Origin: Microbacterium hydrocarbonoxydans
Lineage (GTDB): Bacteria; Actinomycetota; Actinomycetes; Actinomycetales; Microbacteriaceae
Reading direction: 5' to 3'
Assembly (NCBI RefSeq): GCF_023715885.1
Contig: NZ_JAMBOY010000003.1
Coordinates: forward strand, 496,001 to 560,000
DNA length: 64,000 bases
Positions within the stretch are counted from its first letter, which is position 1. Every line of letters starts with the position of its first letter. The notes under the pieces are model-generated. The model made no database searches. It was given only the letters and a program-made list of their open reading frames with translations, and was not told the origin of the DNA. A program made the translations under genes and the position numbers. Of this stretch, positions 55,130-63,735 are shown piece by piece.

Positions 55130-55440
55130 GTTGTTCCTTTCGGGGTGTTCCTGACGTCGATGATCGAGCGGGCGAACGCGAGCGTGCGCGTGCCGTCCCT
55201 GTCTGCGAAGACGTCTGCGGGCAGCACGGCGACGGGCGCCGTGACGGCATCGCGGATGCTGTCGAGACGGTCGGCGAAATGGGGACCGAGGAGGACGAGG
55301 TCGTGATCGCCGCCGTACACGGACTGCGCGGTGCCGGCCTTCGCCTGCCATTGCAGCCCGGCATCGGCCGCTGCACGTCGCAGTCGTTGCGCGACGAACG
55401 TGCTCGACGCGCCGGCGCCGCACACCACGAGGATCCTCAT
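55126..55440 (-). CDS. Orphan PTS IIB protein, lactose/cellobiose-type
   Basis: A 104-residue protein beginning MRILVVCGAGASSTFVAQRL, the phosphate-binding loop of lactose/cellobiose-family IIB proteins with phospho-Cys7. VYGGDHDLVLLGPHFADRLDSI and the C-terminal FARSIIDV fit the same fold. No IIC or IIA of that family is present in the window, and MtlA already has its own IIB domain. It is the first gene of the operon. It could be a phosphate donor for the regulator, or serve a transporter encoded elsewhere (inference). The ATG has an AGGAAGG site. Confidence 0.82.
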   Translation of the reverse strand: MRILVVCGAGASSTFVAQRLRRAAADAGLQWQAKAGTAQSVYGGDHDLVLLGPHFADRLDSIRDAVTAPVAVLPADVFADRDGTRTLAFARSIIDVRNTPKGTT

Positions 55441-55512
55441 CGATGCCACCTTCCTGAGAACATTCTGGGAACTGACGCCTCCGGGGTGCCAACACGTTCT
55501 TTTCCGCCCCTG

Positions 55513-55528
55513 CGGAACACCCGTTCCG
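55513..55528. promoter_or_regulatory. Inverted repeat CGGAAC-ACCC-GTTCCG in the divergent PTS/mtlR gap
   Basis: A perfect 6-bp inverted repeat with a 4-bp centre lies midway between the divergent operon and regulator. Related GAAC/GTTC sequences occur nearby at 55457-55471 and 55491-55500. It is a candidate MtlR operator. No clear -35/-10 pair could be placed for either direction. Confidence 0.4.
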
Positions 55529-55604
55529 ACGCACACCGACGCGGTAGCTGACATCATGGGAATCACGTCACGGACAGTGCAGTCAGCACGGGAGCGGGAG
55601 GATC

Positions 55605-57527
55605 ATGTCGCGTCAGCGCCAGGACCAGCTCCTCACCACCCTGCTGCGTCAGGCGTCGTGGGCGACGGCGGCGAGTCTCGCCGATCAGCTGGGTGTGACG
55701 CCGCGGAGCGTCCGTTCGTACGTGTCGTCCGTGAACGCACGCACGACGGGTGCCGACGCGATCGAGTCAGGGCCGGCGGGATACCGGGCGGGTCCGGCGG
55801 CGCGTGACGCGCTGCGCGCGCGGCAGGCGGGCGAATCGGCGCCGCGCGATCGGTTGCACTCGCTCATCCGGGCCCTGCTCGATGACCCATCGGGCATCGA
55901 TGTCTTCGCGATGGCAGAGCGGCTGCACGTCAGCGAAGCGACCGTGGAGTCCGATCTCGCCCGTGTGCGCGGCCTGCTCGACGACACCGACCTCGCCCTC
56001 GAGCGGGACCGCGAGGTCGTCCGATTGCGGGGCAACGAGGCCGCTCAGCGCCGACTGCTCAGCAGGCTCGCACACGACGAGATGGATGCCGCGTCGTTCC
56101 ACCCCGAGACGTTCCGCCGCGCCCTCGCCGGGAGTGCCGTGTCGGCACAGGCCGTCGCTCCCTTCAAATCAGAGCTGGTCCGCGAGCTGGGAGCCCTCGG
56201 CTACTTCGTGAACGAGCTCGCGATCTCCGACGTCCTGCTCCACATCGCCATCGCGGCCGATCGAGTGGCCTCCGGACACGCCCTCGAATCGGCATCCACA
56301 GGCGCGCGGCCCGAGATCCCCGAGGTCGGCGCGATCATCGCCCGCCTCGCCCAGGAGCACTTCGCCGTCACGCTGGGAGAAGGTGACAGCGGGCACCTGG
56401 CCTCGCTCGTGCTCACCCGCATCGTCGCGCCGGGTCAGGACGCGACGAGGGAGGTCGCGCGCAGCGGTGTCGACCCGGCGGTCGAGTCGGCCGTGCGTGA
56501 GGAGATCGCCCGCGCCGCCGAGGACTTCCAGGTCGATCTGCTCGACGAGACCTTCGTTCTGCGGCTGGCCCTGCATGTCCAGAATCTGCTGCGGCGGGCG
56601 GAGGAGAGCGCGCTGACCCGCAATCCGCTCACCCGGTCGCTCAAGTCGTCGTACCCGATGATCTTCGAGGTCGCGGTGTCGATCGCGAGCGGCCTCCACG
56701 ACCGGCTCGGCACGCCGATCCACGACGACGAGATCGCCTACATCGCGATGCACGTGGGCGGGAGGCTCGAGCGCAGCCGCAAGGCGGAGTCCATCCTCAC
56801 CGCCACGATCGTCTGCCCCGGGTACTACGAGCTGCACGAACTTCTGCGCTCCAGCGTCGACCGCTCCCTCGGCTCGGCGATCGAGGTCACGAGCGTCGTG
56901 ACGAACGTCGATCCCGACTGGGCGTCGTTCGACACCGACCTCGTGCTCAGCACGATCGAGCCGGGGGCCGCGGGCGATCGCTTCGTGCGCATACAGCCCT
57001 TCCTCACGGATGCCGACGTCGACCGCATCCAGCAGGCGGCCGCTCGCGTGCGGCGTGCTCGTCGCCTCGCCCGACTGCGGACCGAGCTCGCTCGGTACTT
57101 CGTCGCCGAGGCGTTCGTGTACCCGCTCCCCGACGAGGGGGAGGAGGCGATCATCCGGCGCCTCGGCGGACTCCTCGCCGACGCAGGACTCATCGGCGCG
57201 GACTACATCGAGAACACCATCGCCAGGGAGCGGATGTCATCGACCGCGTTCACGGATGCGCTCGCGGTGCCCCACGCGCTGCAGATGACGGCAGCGCGCA
57301 CCGCCATCGCCCTCGGCGTCGCCGACGGATCGGCGGCCTGGGGTGACGGGCGCGTGCAGGTGGTCGCGCTCGCCGCGTTCAGCGAGAGCGACCGCGCCGC
57401 GTTCCAGACCGTGTTCGAGCAGCTCGTCGAGGTATTCAGCGAGCGAGACAGCGTGCAGCGCATCGTGCGCCGGGGCACCACTTACGAGGCCTTCCTCGAC
57501 GAGCTCGTCGCCGTCATCGACGGCTGA
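55605..57527 (+). CDS. mtlR: MtlR-type BglG-family PTS-responsive transcriptional regulator
   Basis: A 640-residue regulator. An N-terminal HTH (ATAASLADQLGVTPRSVRSY, about residues 24-43) and a second HTH_11-like region (AMAERLHVSEATVESDL) lead to two PTS regulation domains (about residues 185-400, with GYFVNELAISDVLLHIAIA and DEIAYIAMHVGGRLER). A IIB-like segment (TATIVCPGYYEL) and a C-terminal EIIA domain with LAVPHAL (His) follow. This order matches MtlR/LicR activators, whose activity is set by HPr- and EII-dependent phosphorylation. It is divergent from the mannitol operon, which it most likely activates. Confidence 0.92.
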   Translation: MSRQRQDQLLTTLLRQASWATAASLADQLGVTPRSVRSYVSSVNARTTGADAIESGPAGYRAGPAARDALRARQAGESAPRDRLHSLIRALLDDPSGIDVFAMAERLHVSEATVESDLARVRGLLDDTDLALERDREVVRLRGNEAAQRRLLSRLAHDEMDAASFHPETFRRALAGSAVSAQAVAPFKSELVRELGALGYFVNELAISDVLLHIAIAADRVASGHALESASTGARPEIPEVGAIIARLAQEHFAVTLGEGDSGHLASLVLTRIVAPGQDATREVARSGVDPAVESAVREEIARAAEDFQVDLLDETFVLRLALHVQNLLRRAEESALTRNPLTRSLKSSYPMIFEVAVSIASGLHDRLGTPIHDDEIAYIAMHVGGRLERSRKAESILTATIVCPGYYELHELLRSSVDRSLGSAIEVTSVVTNVDPDWASFDTDLVLSTIEPGAAGDRFVRIQPFLTDADVDRIQQAAARVRRARRLARLRTELARYFVAEAFVYPLPDEGEEAIIRRLGGLLADAGLIGADYIENTIARERMSSTAFTDALAVPHALQMTAARTAIALGVADGSAAWGDGRVQVVALAAFSESDRAAFQTVFEQLVEVFSERDSVQRIVRRGTTYEAFLDELVAVIDG

Positions 57528-57551
57528 TCGCAGTCGGAGCGTCGGAGACGG

Positions 57552-57815
57552 TCAGCGGCGGGGATCGAGCACCTCGACGAGTGTGTCGAGCACGGCATCC
57601 GCGCGCGTCGACTCGGCCGTCTCGAGCACGACGGCGTCGCCCTCGGCGAGTCCCAGGTCCATGATCGCGAGCACGCTGCTGAGGTCGACCACCGAGCCCG
57701 TCGTCGTCGTGAGCGTCACCGGGTGGGGGTGCGCCTGCACGAGTCGGACGAGCTCGGCGACGGGTCTGGCGTGCACGCCGTTGTGCGCGCTGATGACCAC
57801 GTGTCTCTTCGGCAT
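57552..57815 (-). CDS. Second HPr-family phosphocarrier protein
   Basis: An 87-residue HPr-like protein. The phospho-His15 motif is intact (SAHNGVHARPVAELVRLV). The Ser46 region is divergent (VVDLSSVLAIMDLGLAEGD), with Asp-Leu-Ser where HPr normally has Ala-Lys-Ser or Asn-Ala-Ala-Ser. It is convergent with mtlR and lies 6 nt downstream of the hexomutase gene, at the end of the punA-pgm unit. It could work with the nearby EI as an alternative carrier or have a regulatory role (inference). Confidence 0.88.
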   Translation of the reverse strand: MPKRHVVISAHNGVHARPVAELVRLVQAHPHPVTLTTTTGSVVDLSSVLAIMDLGLAEGDAVVLETAESTRADAVLDTLVEVLDPRR

Positions 57816-57821
57816 GGCGTC

Positions 57822-59492
57822 CTAGGAGCGCTCCGCGAGGAGTGCCCGCACCGCATCCTCGAGTTCGTGGACCCTCTCGGCCGCCCGCGCAGCGGAGTCG
57901 CCCGCCGCGTCGATGTAGACCTTGAGCTTGGGCTCGGTGCCGCTGGGGCGCACGATGATGCGGGAGCCGTCGCTGAGGCGATAGCGGAGGACGTCGCCTG
58001 CGGGCTGCCCCTCTGCGGCGCGCAGCAGATCGTCGGCGGAGGCGATCGCCAGCGAACCGAAGCCTGTCGGCGCGTCGGCGCGCAGCGAGGTCATGACCCT
58101 CCCGATCACCGACAGGTCCTCGACGCGCACCGACACCTGGCCGCTGGCGTAGTGCCCGTAGGTGTCGCCGAGCTCGGCGAGCAGGCCCGCGATGTCGGTG
58201 CCGCGGTCCCGCGCTTCCGCCGCGAGGCCGAGGATCGCGACGACGGCCGAGATGCCGTCCTTGTCCCGCACGGTCTCCGGGTTGACGAGGTATCCGAGCG
58301 CCTCCTCGAAGCCGAACACGATCCCGGGCGCACGAGAGATCCACTTGAAGCCCGTGAGCGTCTCGTGGAAGTCGAGGCCGTGGTGCGCGGCGATCGCTCC
58401 GAGACCGGGGGAGGACACCAGCGAGCAGGCGAGCGACGCCCCCGCTGCGCCGGCCGCGGCTCGGGCGGCTCGGGCACCGAGGAGGAGGCCCACCTCGTTG
58501 CCGGTGAGTCTGCGCCAGCCGTTCTCGGCATCCGCGTCGGGAATCGCGACCGCGAGACGGTCGGCATCCGGGTCGTTGGCAAGGATGAAGTCCGCCTGCA
58601 CACGGCGCGCCTTCGCGAACGCGAGATCCATCGCGCCCGGCTCCTCCGGGTTGGGGAACGACACGGTGCGGAAGGTCGCGTCGGGCTCGAGCTGCTCGCC
58701 GACGACCATCGGCTGCGGGTACCCGGCGGCGCGCACGATCCGCGACACCGTCTCCCACCCCACTCCGTGCATGGCGGTGTACACCCAGCGCAGACCGGAT
58801 GCCGACGAGGGCGCCGGAGCCACGGACGCCGTCGCGGCCGCGTACGCCTCGACGACCTCTTCGCCGGCCGTCTCGTACGACGTCGAGCGCGGGAGCGACG
58901 TGACGTCGCCGGCGTCGGCGATGCGCTGGATGTGCGCCGCGATCTCGGCATCCGCGGGGGAGACGATCTGCGAGCCCTGGTCCGCTCCGCCGAGGTACAC
59001 CTTGTAGCCGTTGTCGTTCGGCGGGTTGTGCGATGCGGTCACCATCACGCCGGCGTCCGCACCGAGGTGCCGCACGGCGAACGCGAGCACGGGGGTCGGG
59101 AGCAGACGGGGGAGGATGATCGCCCGCAGGCCGGCCCCGGCGAACAGCTCGGCGGAGTCGGTCGCGAAGACGCGCGAGTTGCGGCGGCCGTCGTAGCCGA
59201 TCACGACGGTCGGCGTGGCGCCGTGCGCGCGCTCACGGAGGTACGACGCGAAGCCGGCGGCCGCCTGGGCGACGAGAACGCGGTTCATGCGGTTGCTGCC
59301 GGCGCCGAGCGCGCCGCGGAGTCCCGCCGTGCCGAACGCGAGGCGGGAGCCGAACCGGTCGTCGAGGTCGGCGAGCGCGGCCTCGTCGCCCGAGGCCGCC
59401 CGCGTGATTACGCCGGCCAGCTCATCGCGGGTCTCGTGGTCGGGGTCCTGCCGCAGCCAGGCGCGCGCCTGCTCGAGGCGCTGCTCGCTCAC
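57822..59492 (-). CDS. Phosphoglucomutase/phosphomannomutase family protein
   Basis: A 556-residue alpha-D-phosphohexomutase. The N-terminal FGTAGLRGALGAGSNRMN, phosphoserine loop GVMVTASHNPPNDNGYKVYL (Ser154), metal-binding NDPDADRLAVAI and C-terminal phosphate-binding IIVRPSGTEPKLKVYI define all four domains. This long form with the TAGLRG start resembles PmmB/PGM2-type enzymes, some of which also isomerise ribose 1-phosphate. Co-transcription with purine nucleoside phosphorylase (4-nt overlap) suggests a phosphopentomutase role, turning released ribose 1-phosphate into ribose 5-phosphate (inference). Confidence 0.92.
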   Translation of the reverse strand: MSEQRLEQARAWLRQDPDHETRDELAGVITRAASGDEAALADLDDRFGSRLAFGTAGLRGALGAGSNRMNRVLVAQAAAGFASYLRERAHGATPTVVIGYDGRRNSRVFATDSAELFAGAGLRAIILPRLLPTPVLAFAVRHLGADAGVMVTASHNPPNDNGYKVYLGGADQGSQIVSPADAEIAAHIQRIADAGDVTSLPRSTSYETAGEEVVEAYAAATASVAPAPSSASGLRWVYTAMHGVGWETVSRIVRAAGYPQPMVVGEQLEPDATFRTVSFPNPEEPGAMDLAFAKARRVQADFILANDPDADRLAVAIPDADAENGWRRLTGNEVGLLLGARAARAAAGAAGASLACSLVSSPGLGAIAAHHGLDFHETLTGFKWISRAPGIVFGFEEALGYLVNPETVRDKDGISAVVAILGLAAEARDRGTDIAGLLAELGDTYGHYASGQVSVRVEDLSVIGRVMTSLRADAPTGFGSLAIASADDLLRAAEGQPAGDVLRYRLSDGSRIIVRPSGTEPKLKVYIDAAGDSAARAAERVHELEDAVRALLAERS

Positions 59493-60322
59493 AGCGCCTC
59501 GACCACTCGGGCCAGCAGTGCCGAGATGACGGGCTCGGCCTCGCGGCCCGCCTCGATCACCTCCGCGTGGCTGAGTGGTGTCTTCTGGATGCCGGCAGCG
59601 AGGTTCGTGATGAGCGAGAAGCCGAGGATCTCCATGCCCGCCTCGCGGGCGGCGATCGCCTCCAGGGCGGTCGACATGCCGACGATGTGCCCGCCGATGT
59701 GCTTCGCCATCTGCACCTCGGCCGGGGTCTCGTAGTGGGGGCCGCGGAACTGCGTGTACACGCCCTCGTCCAGAGACGGGTCGACACCGCGTGCGATGTC
59801 GCGCAGGCGAGACGAGTACAGGTCGGTGAGGTCGATGAAGGTCGCGCCCTCGAGCGGCGAGTCGGCCGTCAGGTTGATGTGGTCGCTGATGAGCACCGGC
59901 TGACCGGGCTTCCAGGTCTCGCGCACGCCGCCCGCGCCGTTCGTGAGAACCATGATCCGGGCGCCCGTGGCCGCTGCCGTGCGGACCGAGTGGACGACCC
60001 GGCGGACGCCGTGACCCTCGTAGTAGTGCGTGCGAGCTCCGATGACGAGGACGTTCTTGCCGTCGGGCGTGCGGATGCTGCGGAGAGTGCCGACGTGTCC
60101 CTCGAGCGCCGGCTTCGAGAAGCCGGTGACCTCGGTCGCGGGGATCGTGGCGACGGTCTCGCCGATGATGTCGGCGGCCTTGCCCCAGCCGCTGCCGAGC
60201 GTCAGGGCGATGTCGTGCTTCTCGACGCCGGTGAGCCGGGCGATGTCCGCGGCTGCTGCGGCTGCGACCTCGAAGGGGTTCGCATTCGGGTCGTCGAGGG
60301 GGTTGCTGTGGTTTTCAGGCAT
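59489..60322 (-). CDS. punA: Purine nucleoside phosphorylase
   Basis: A 277-residue trimeric-type PNP (PunA/DeoD of mycobacteria). GSGWGKAADIIGE, GARTHYYEGHGVRRVVHSVR (phosphate-binding), VLTNGAGGVRETWKPGQPVLISDHINL (shown in part) and VGMSTALEAIAAREAGMEILG are family motifs. It splits inosine and guanosine to base and ribose 1-phosphate. The ATG is supported by TAGAGT 6 nt upstream with no ribosome site. It is the first gene of a punA-pgm-HPr unit and divergent from the lpdA-like gene. Confidence 0.94.
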   Translation of the reverse strand: MPENHSNPLDDPNANPFEVAAAAAADIARLTGVEKHDIALTLGSGWGKAADIIGETVATIPATEVTGFSKPALEGHVGTLRSIRTPDGKNVLVIGARTHYYEGHGVRRVVHSVRTAAATGARIMVLTNGAGGVRETWKPGQPVLISDHINLTADSPLEGATFIDLTDLYSSRLRDIARGVDPSLDEGVYTQFRGPHYETPAEVQMAKHIGGHIVGMSTALEAIAAREAGMEILGFSLITNLAAGIQKTPLSHAEVIEAGREAEPVISALLARVVEAL

Positions 60323-60328
60323 GGTTCC

Positions 60329-60334
60329 ACTCTA
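60329..60334 (-). promoter_or_regulatory. -10 hexamer TAGAGT for punA
   Basis: TAGAGT ends 6 nt before the ATG at 60322. Leaderless start predicted. Confidence 0.5.
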
Positions 60335-60366
60335 GGAAGGTGGACGGCCTGGTGCCAGGATTGCGG

Positions 60367-60372
60367 GAGAAT
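60367..60372 (+). promoter_or_regulatory. -10-like hexamer GAGAAT for the lpdA-like gene
   Basis: GAGAAT ends 7 nt before the ATG at 60380. A GGGAGG also stands there, so either leaderless or ribosome-site-led initiation is possible. Confidence 0.35.
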
Positions 60373-60379
60373 GGGAGGC

Positions 60380-61825
60380 ATGTCTTCCACCCCCTTCGAA
60401 CGCACTCAGCGCGTCGCCGTGCTCGGCGGCGGCCCCGGCGGATACGAGGCGGCCCTCGCGGCAGCCCAGCTCGGAGCCGAGGTGACTCTCGTCGAGCGCG
60501 TGGGCGTCGGTGGAGCGGCCGTGCTCACCGATGTCGTGCCGTCCAAGAGCCTCATCGCGACCGCCGATGCGGCCGTCGCGATCTCCGAGGCGTCCGACCT
60601 CGGGGTGCAGTTCTACGCCAAGGGCGAGAACGGCAAGCCGCTCAAGCCCGAGATCGCCATCAACCTCGCCGCCGTCAACAAGAGGCTCATCGCGCTCGCC
60701 GGCCAGCAGTCCGAGGACATGCGCTCGACCCTGCTCGAGGCGGGGGTGCGCATCCTCTCCGGGCACGGACGCCTCGAGGGTCCGAACGCCATCGTCGTCT
60801 CGACCGGGCAGGACGGCACGGACTTCGACCGGGTCGAGGCCGACACGATCGTCGTCGCGGTCGGCGCGTCGCCGCGTGAGCTCGATTCCGCGAAGCCCGA
60901 CGGCAAGCGCATCCTCACCTGGACGCAGCTGTACGACATGAAGGCGCTGCCCGAGCACCTCATCGTGGTCGGCTCGGGTGTCACCGGGGCGGAGTTCGCA
61001 TCGGCGTACATGAACCTCGGATCGAAGGTCACCCTCGTCTCCAGCCGCGAGCAGGTTCTACCGGGCGAGGATCAGGACGCGGCGAAGGTGCTCGAGAAGG
61101 TCTTCAAGCGCGGGGGCATGGAGCTGCTGTCGAAGGCCCGCGCCGAGAAGGTCGAGGTGATCGATGACGGTGTCCGGGTGACCCTCGCCGACGGTCGCAC
61201 GGTCGAGGGCAGCCACTGTCTCATGGCGGTCGGCTCGATCCCGAACACGAAGGGAATCGGGCTCGAGGACGCGGGCGTCGAGCTCACCGAGCAGGGCAAC
61301 ATCCGGGTCAACCGCGTCGCTCGCACCTCGGTGCCCAACGTGTACGCGGTGGGGGACTGCACGAACTTCTTCCCGCTCGCCTCGGTCGCGTCGATGCAGG
61401 GCCGCACGGCGGTGTTCCACGCCCTGGGCGACATCGTGATCCCGTTGGAGCTCATCAAGATCACCTCCAACATCTTCACCGCTCCCGAGATCGCGACCGT
61501 CGGGTACTCGCAGAAGGACGTCGAGGAAGGCGTGGCCGACGGCCTCGTCTACAAGCTCCCGCTCGCCGCGAATCCCCGAGCGAAGATGATGGGCATCAAG
61601 GACGGCTTCGTGAAGCTCATCGCTCGCAAGGGGTCGGGCACGGTCATCGGCGGCGTCATCGTCGCCCCGAAGGCGTCGGAGCTCATCTACCCGATCGCCG
61701 TCGCTGTCGAGCGCCGACTGACGGTCGACCAGGTCTCGCGCGTCTTCGCCGCGTACCCGTCGCTGTCGAGCAGCATCACCGACGCCAGCCGCGCGATGCA
61801 CCTCGTCAACGCGAAGATCAACTAG
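60380..61825 (+). CDS. lpdA: NAD(P)H quinone reductase, LpdA-type flavoprotein disulfide reductase homologue
   Basis: A 481-residue member of the two-dinucleotide-binding flavoprotein family. FAD-binding VAVLGGGPGGYEAALAAAQLG opens the protein, NAD-binding VVGSGVTGAEFASAYMNLGSKV lies near residue 200, and VYAVGDCTNFFPLASVASMQGR and the dimerisation domain follow. The redox-active CxxxxC is missing: the site reads GGAAVLTDVVPSKSL. This matches M. tuberculosis LpdA (Rv3303c), a quinone reductase rather than a lipoamide dehydrogenase. The ATG chosen gives the conserved start; upstream in-frame sequence shadows punA. It ends at a bidirectional terminator. Confidence 0.9.
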   Translation: MSSTPFERTQRVAVLGGGPGGYEAALAAAQLGAEVTLVERVGVGGAAVLTDVVPSKSLIATADAAVAISEASDLGVQFYAKGENGKPLKPEIAINLAAVNKRLIALAGQQSEDMRSTLLEAGVRILSGHGRLEGPNAIVVSTGQDGTDFDRVEADTIVVAVGASPRELDSAKPDGKRILTWTQLYDMKALPEHLIVVGSGVTGAEFASAYMNLGSKVTLVSSREQVLPGEDQDAAKVLEKVFKRGGMELLSKARAEKVEVIDDGVRVTLADGRTVEGSHCLMAVGSIPNTKGIGLEDAGVELTEQGNIRVNRVARTSVPNVYAVGDCTNFFPLASVASMQGRTAVFHALGDIVIPLELIKITSNIFTAPEIATVGYSQKDVEEGVADGLVYKLPLAANPRAKMMGIKDGFVKLIARKGSGTVIGGVIVAPKASELIYPIAVAVERRLTVDQVSRVFAAYPSLSSSITDASRAMHLVNAKIN

Positions 61826-61843
61826 CGCGTCGGCGTCGTACGC

Positions 61844-61875
61844 AGAAGAGCCCCCGCCACGGCGGGGGCTCTTCT
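61844..61875. terminator. Bidirectional terminator between lpdA and the carboxylase gene
   Basis: A 15-bp inverted repeat (61844-61858 with 61861-61875; the innermost pair or so must open to form the loop). On both strands the stem ends in a short pyrimidine run. It serves two convergent genes. Confidence 0.85.
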
Positions 61876-61890
61876 CATCGGCGGATGCCG

Positions 61891-63657
61891 TCAGCTGATC
61901 GTGAGCAGCTGGTGGCCGGCGGACACGGTGGCACCGGCATCCGCGTTGATGTTGCCGATCACACCGTCCTTGTGCGCCTGCAGGGGCTGTTCCATCTTCA
62001 TCGCCTCGAGGACGACGACGAGGTCGCCCTTGACGACCTGCTGACCCTCCTCGACGGCGACCTTGACGACCGTCGCCTGCATGGGCGACTTGACCGCATC
62101 ACCGGATGCGCCGGCGCTGACGGAGGTGGCGTGGCTGCGGCGCGACGGCGGCACCGCGGCCGGGCGTCCGACGGCGCCTGCGGCGACCGCGACGCGATCG
62201 GGCAGGCTCACCTCGAGGCGCTTGCCGCCGACCTCGACGACCACCGTGTGGCGGCCCGACTCGGCGGCGGGGGTCTCCAGCTCGCCGTCCCACGCCGGGA
62301 TGTCGTTGACGAACTCGGTCTCGATCCAGCGCGTGAAGACGCCGAACTCGCCGTTCTCCGCGGTGAAGGCCGGGTCGTTCACGACCTTGCGGTGGAACGG
62401 AAGCACGGTGGGGAGGCCGGCGACCTCGAACTCCTGGAGCGCGCGGCGCGAGCGCTCCAGGGCCTCGGCGCGGTCCTTGCCGGTCACGATGATCTTCGCG
62501 AGCAGCGAGTCGAAGGCGCCGGAGACCGAGTCGCCGGCGGTGACGCCGGAGTCCAGGCGGATGCCGGGGCCGCCGAAGGTCTTGAAGACGTGGACGGGTC
62601 CGGGCTGGGGGAGGAAGCCGCGACCCGGATCCTCGCCGTTGATGCGGAACTCGAAGGAGTGCCCGGTGGGTGCGGGGTCGTCGTAGTCGATGGTTCCGCC
62701 GGCCGCGATGCGGAACTGCTCGCGGACCAGATCGATGCCCGTGACCTCCTCCGACACCGGGTGCTCGACCTGCAGGCGAGTGTTCACCTCGAGGAACGAG
62801 ACCGTGCCGTCGGCGCCGATGAGGAACTCGCAGGTGCCGGCTCCGACATAGCCGACCTCCTTGAGGATGGCCTTCGACGCGGCGTAGAGCTGCGCGTTCT
62901 GCTCCTCGGTCAGGTACGGCGCGGGTGCCTCCTCGACGAGCTTCTGGTGGCGGCGCTGCAGCGAGCAGTCGCGGGTCGAGATGACGACGACGTTGCCCGC
63001 GGCATCCGCGAGGCACTGCGTCTCGACGTGGCGCGGCTTGTCGAGGTACTTCTCCACGAAGCACTCGCCGCGGCCGAAGGCGGCCACGGCCTCGCGTGTC
63101 GCCGACTCGAACAGCTCGGCGACCTCGTCGAGTTCGCGGGCGACCTTCAGCCCGCGTCCGCCGCCGCCGTAGGCGGCCTTGATGGCGATGGGCAGCCCGT
63201 ACTCCTTCGCGAAGGCGACGACCTCGTCGGCGCCGGAGACGGGGCCGGGCGTTCCGGGGGCGAGCGGCGCGCCCACCTTCTCGGCGACATGACGAGCGGT
63301 GACCTTGTCGCCGAGGGCCTCGATGGCTTCGGGGGAGGGTCCGATCCAGGTCATGCCCGCACCGATGACCGCCCGCGCGAAATCGGCGTTCTCGGCGAGG
63401 AAGCCGTAGCCCGGGTGCACGGCATCCGCGCCGGCGCGTCGGGCGACCGAGAGGATCTTCTCGATCTGCAGGTAGGTCTCCGCGCTGGTGGCGCCGCCGA
63501 GGGCGTAGGCCTCATCGGCGAGACGGGTGTGCAGCGCATCGCGGTCCTGGTCGGCGTAGACGGCGACCGACGCGATACCGGAATCCCGGGCGGCACGGAT
63601 GATGCGTACGGCGATCTCGCCGCGGTTGGCGATGAGCACCTTGGCGATAGCAGGCAT
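61891..63657 (-). CDS. accA3: Acetyl/propionyl-CoA carboxylase alpha subunit (biotin carboxylase plus BCCP)
   Basis: A 588-residue fused biotin carboxylase/biotin carrier protein, as in actinobacterial AccA3/Acc[22 protein letters not shown] opens the carboxylase, [19 protein letters not shown] is the ATP-grasp glycine loop, [20 protein letters not shown] is the catalytic region, and [15 protein letters not shown] near the C terminus carries the biotinyl Lys554. With an AccD-type beta subunit (outside the window) it makes malonyl- or methylmalonyl-CoA for lipid synthesis. The ATG is set by the conserved start and by TAGGCT 7 nt upstream. Confidence 0.95.
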   Translation of the reverse strand: MPAIAKVLIANRGEIAVRIIRAARDSGIASVAVYADQDRDALHTRLADEAYALGGATSAETYLQIEKILSVARRAGADAVHPGYGFLAENADFARAVIGAGMTWIGPSPEAIEALGDKVTARHVAEKVGAPLAPGTPGPVSGADEVVAFAKEYGLPIAIKAAYGGGGRGLKVARELDEVAELFESATREAVAAFGRGECFVEKYLDKPRHVETQCLADAAGNVVVISTRDCSLQRRHQKLVEEAPAPYLTEEQNAQLYAASKAILKEVGYVGAGTCEFLIGADGTVSFLEVNTRLQVEHPVSEEVTGIDLVREQFRIAAGGTIDYDDPAPTGHSFEFRINGEDPGRGFLPQPGPVHVFKTFGGPGIRLDSGVTAGDSVSGAFDSLLAKIIVTGKDRAEALERSRRALQEFEVAGLPTVLPFHRKVVNDPAFTAENGEFGVFTRWIETEFVNDIPAWDGELETPAAESGRHTVVVEVGGKRLEVSLPDRVAVAAGAVGRPAAVPPSRRSHATSVSAGASGDAVKSPMQATVVKVAVEEGQQVVKGDLVVVLEAMKMEQPLQAHKDGVIGNINADAGATVSAGHQLLTIS

Positions 63658-63664
63658 GGTTGCC

Positions 63665-63670
63665 AGCCTA
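63665..63670 (-). promoter_or_regulatory. -10 hexamer TAGGCT for accA3
   Basis: TAGGCT ends 7 nt before the ATG at 63657. Leaderless start predicted. Confidence 0.5.
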
Positions 63671-63735
63671 GCGAGAAGAGGGCCGATCGCTTTGACGACT
63701 CCCCACAAGAAAGATCGGGAAACGTGGAGGGGACC

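Noticed and set aside
60380..61825. Dihydrolipoamide dehydrogenase of a 2-oxoacid dehydrogenase complex
   Set aside because: Both catalytic cysteines are missing and no E1/E2 genes are nearby.
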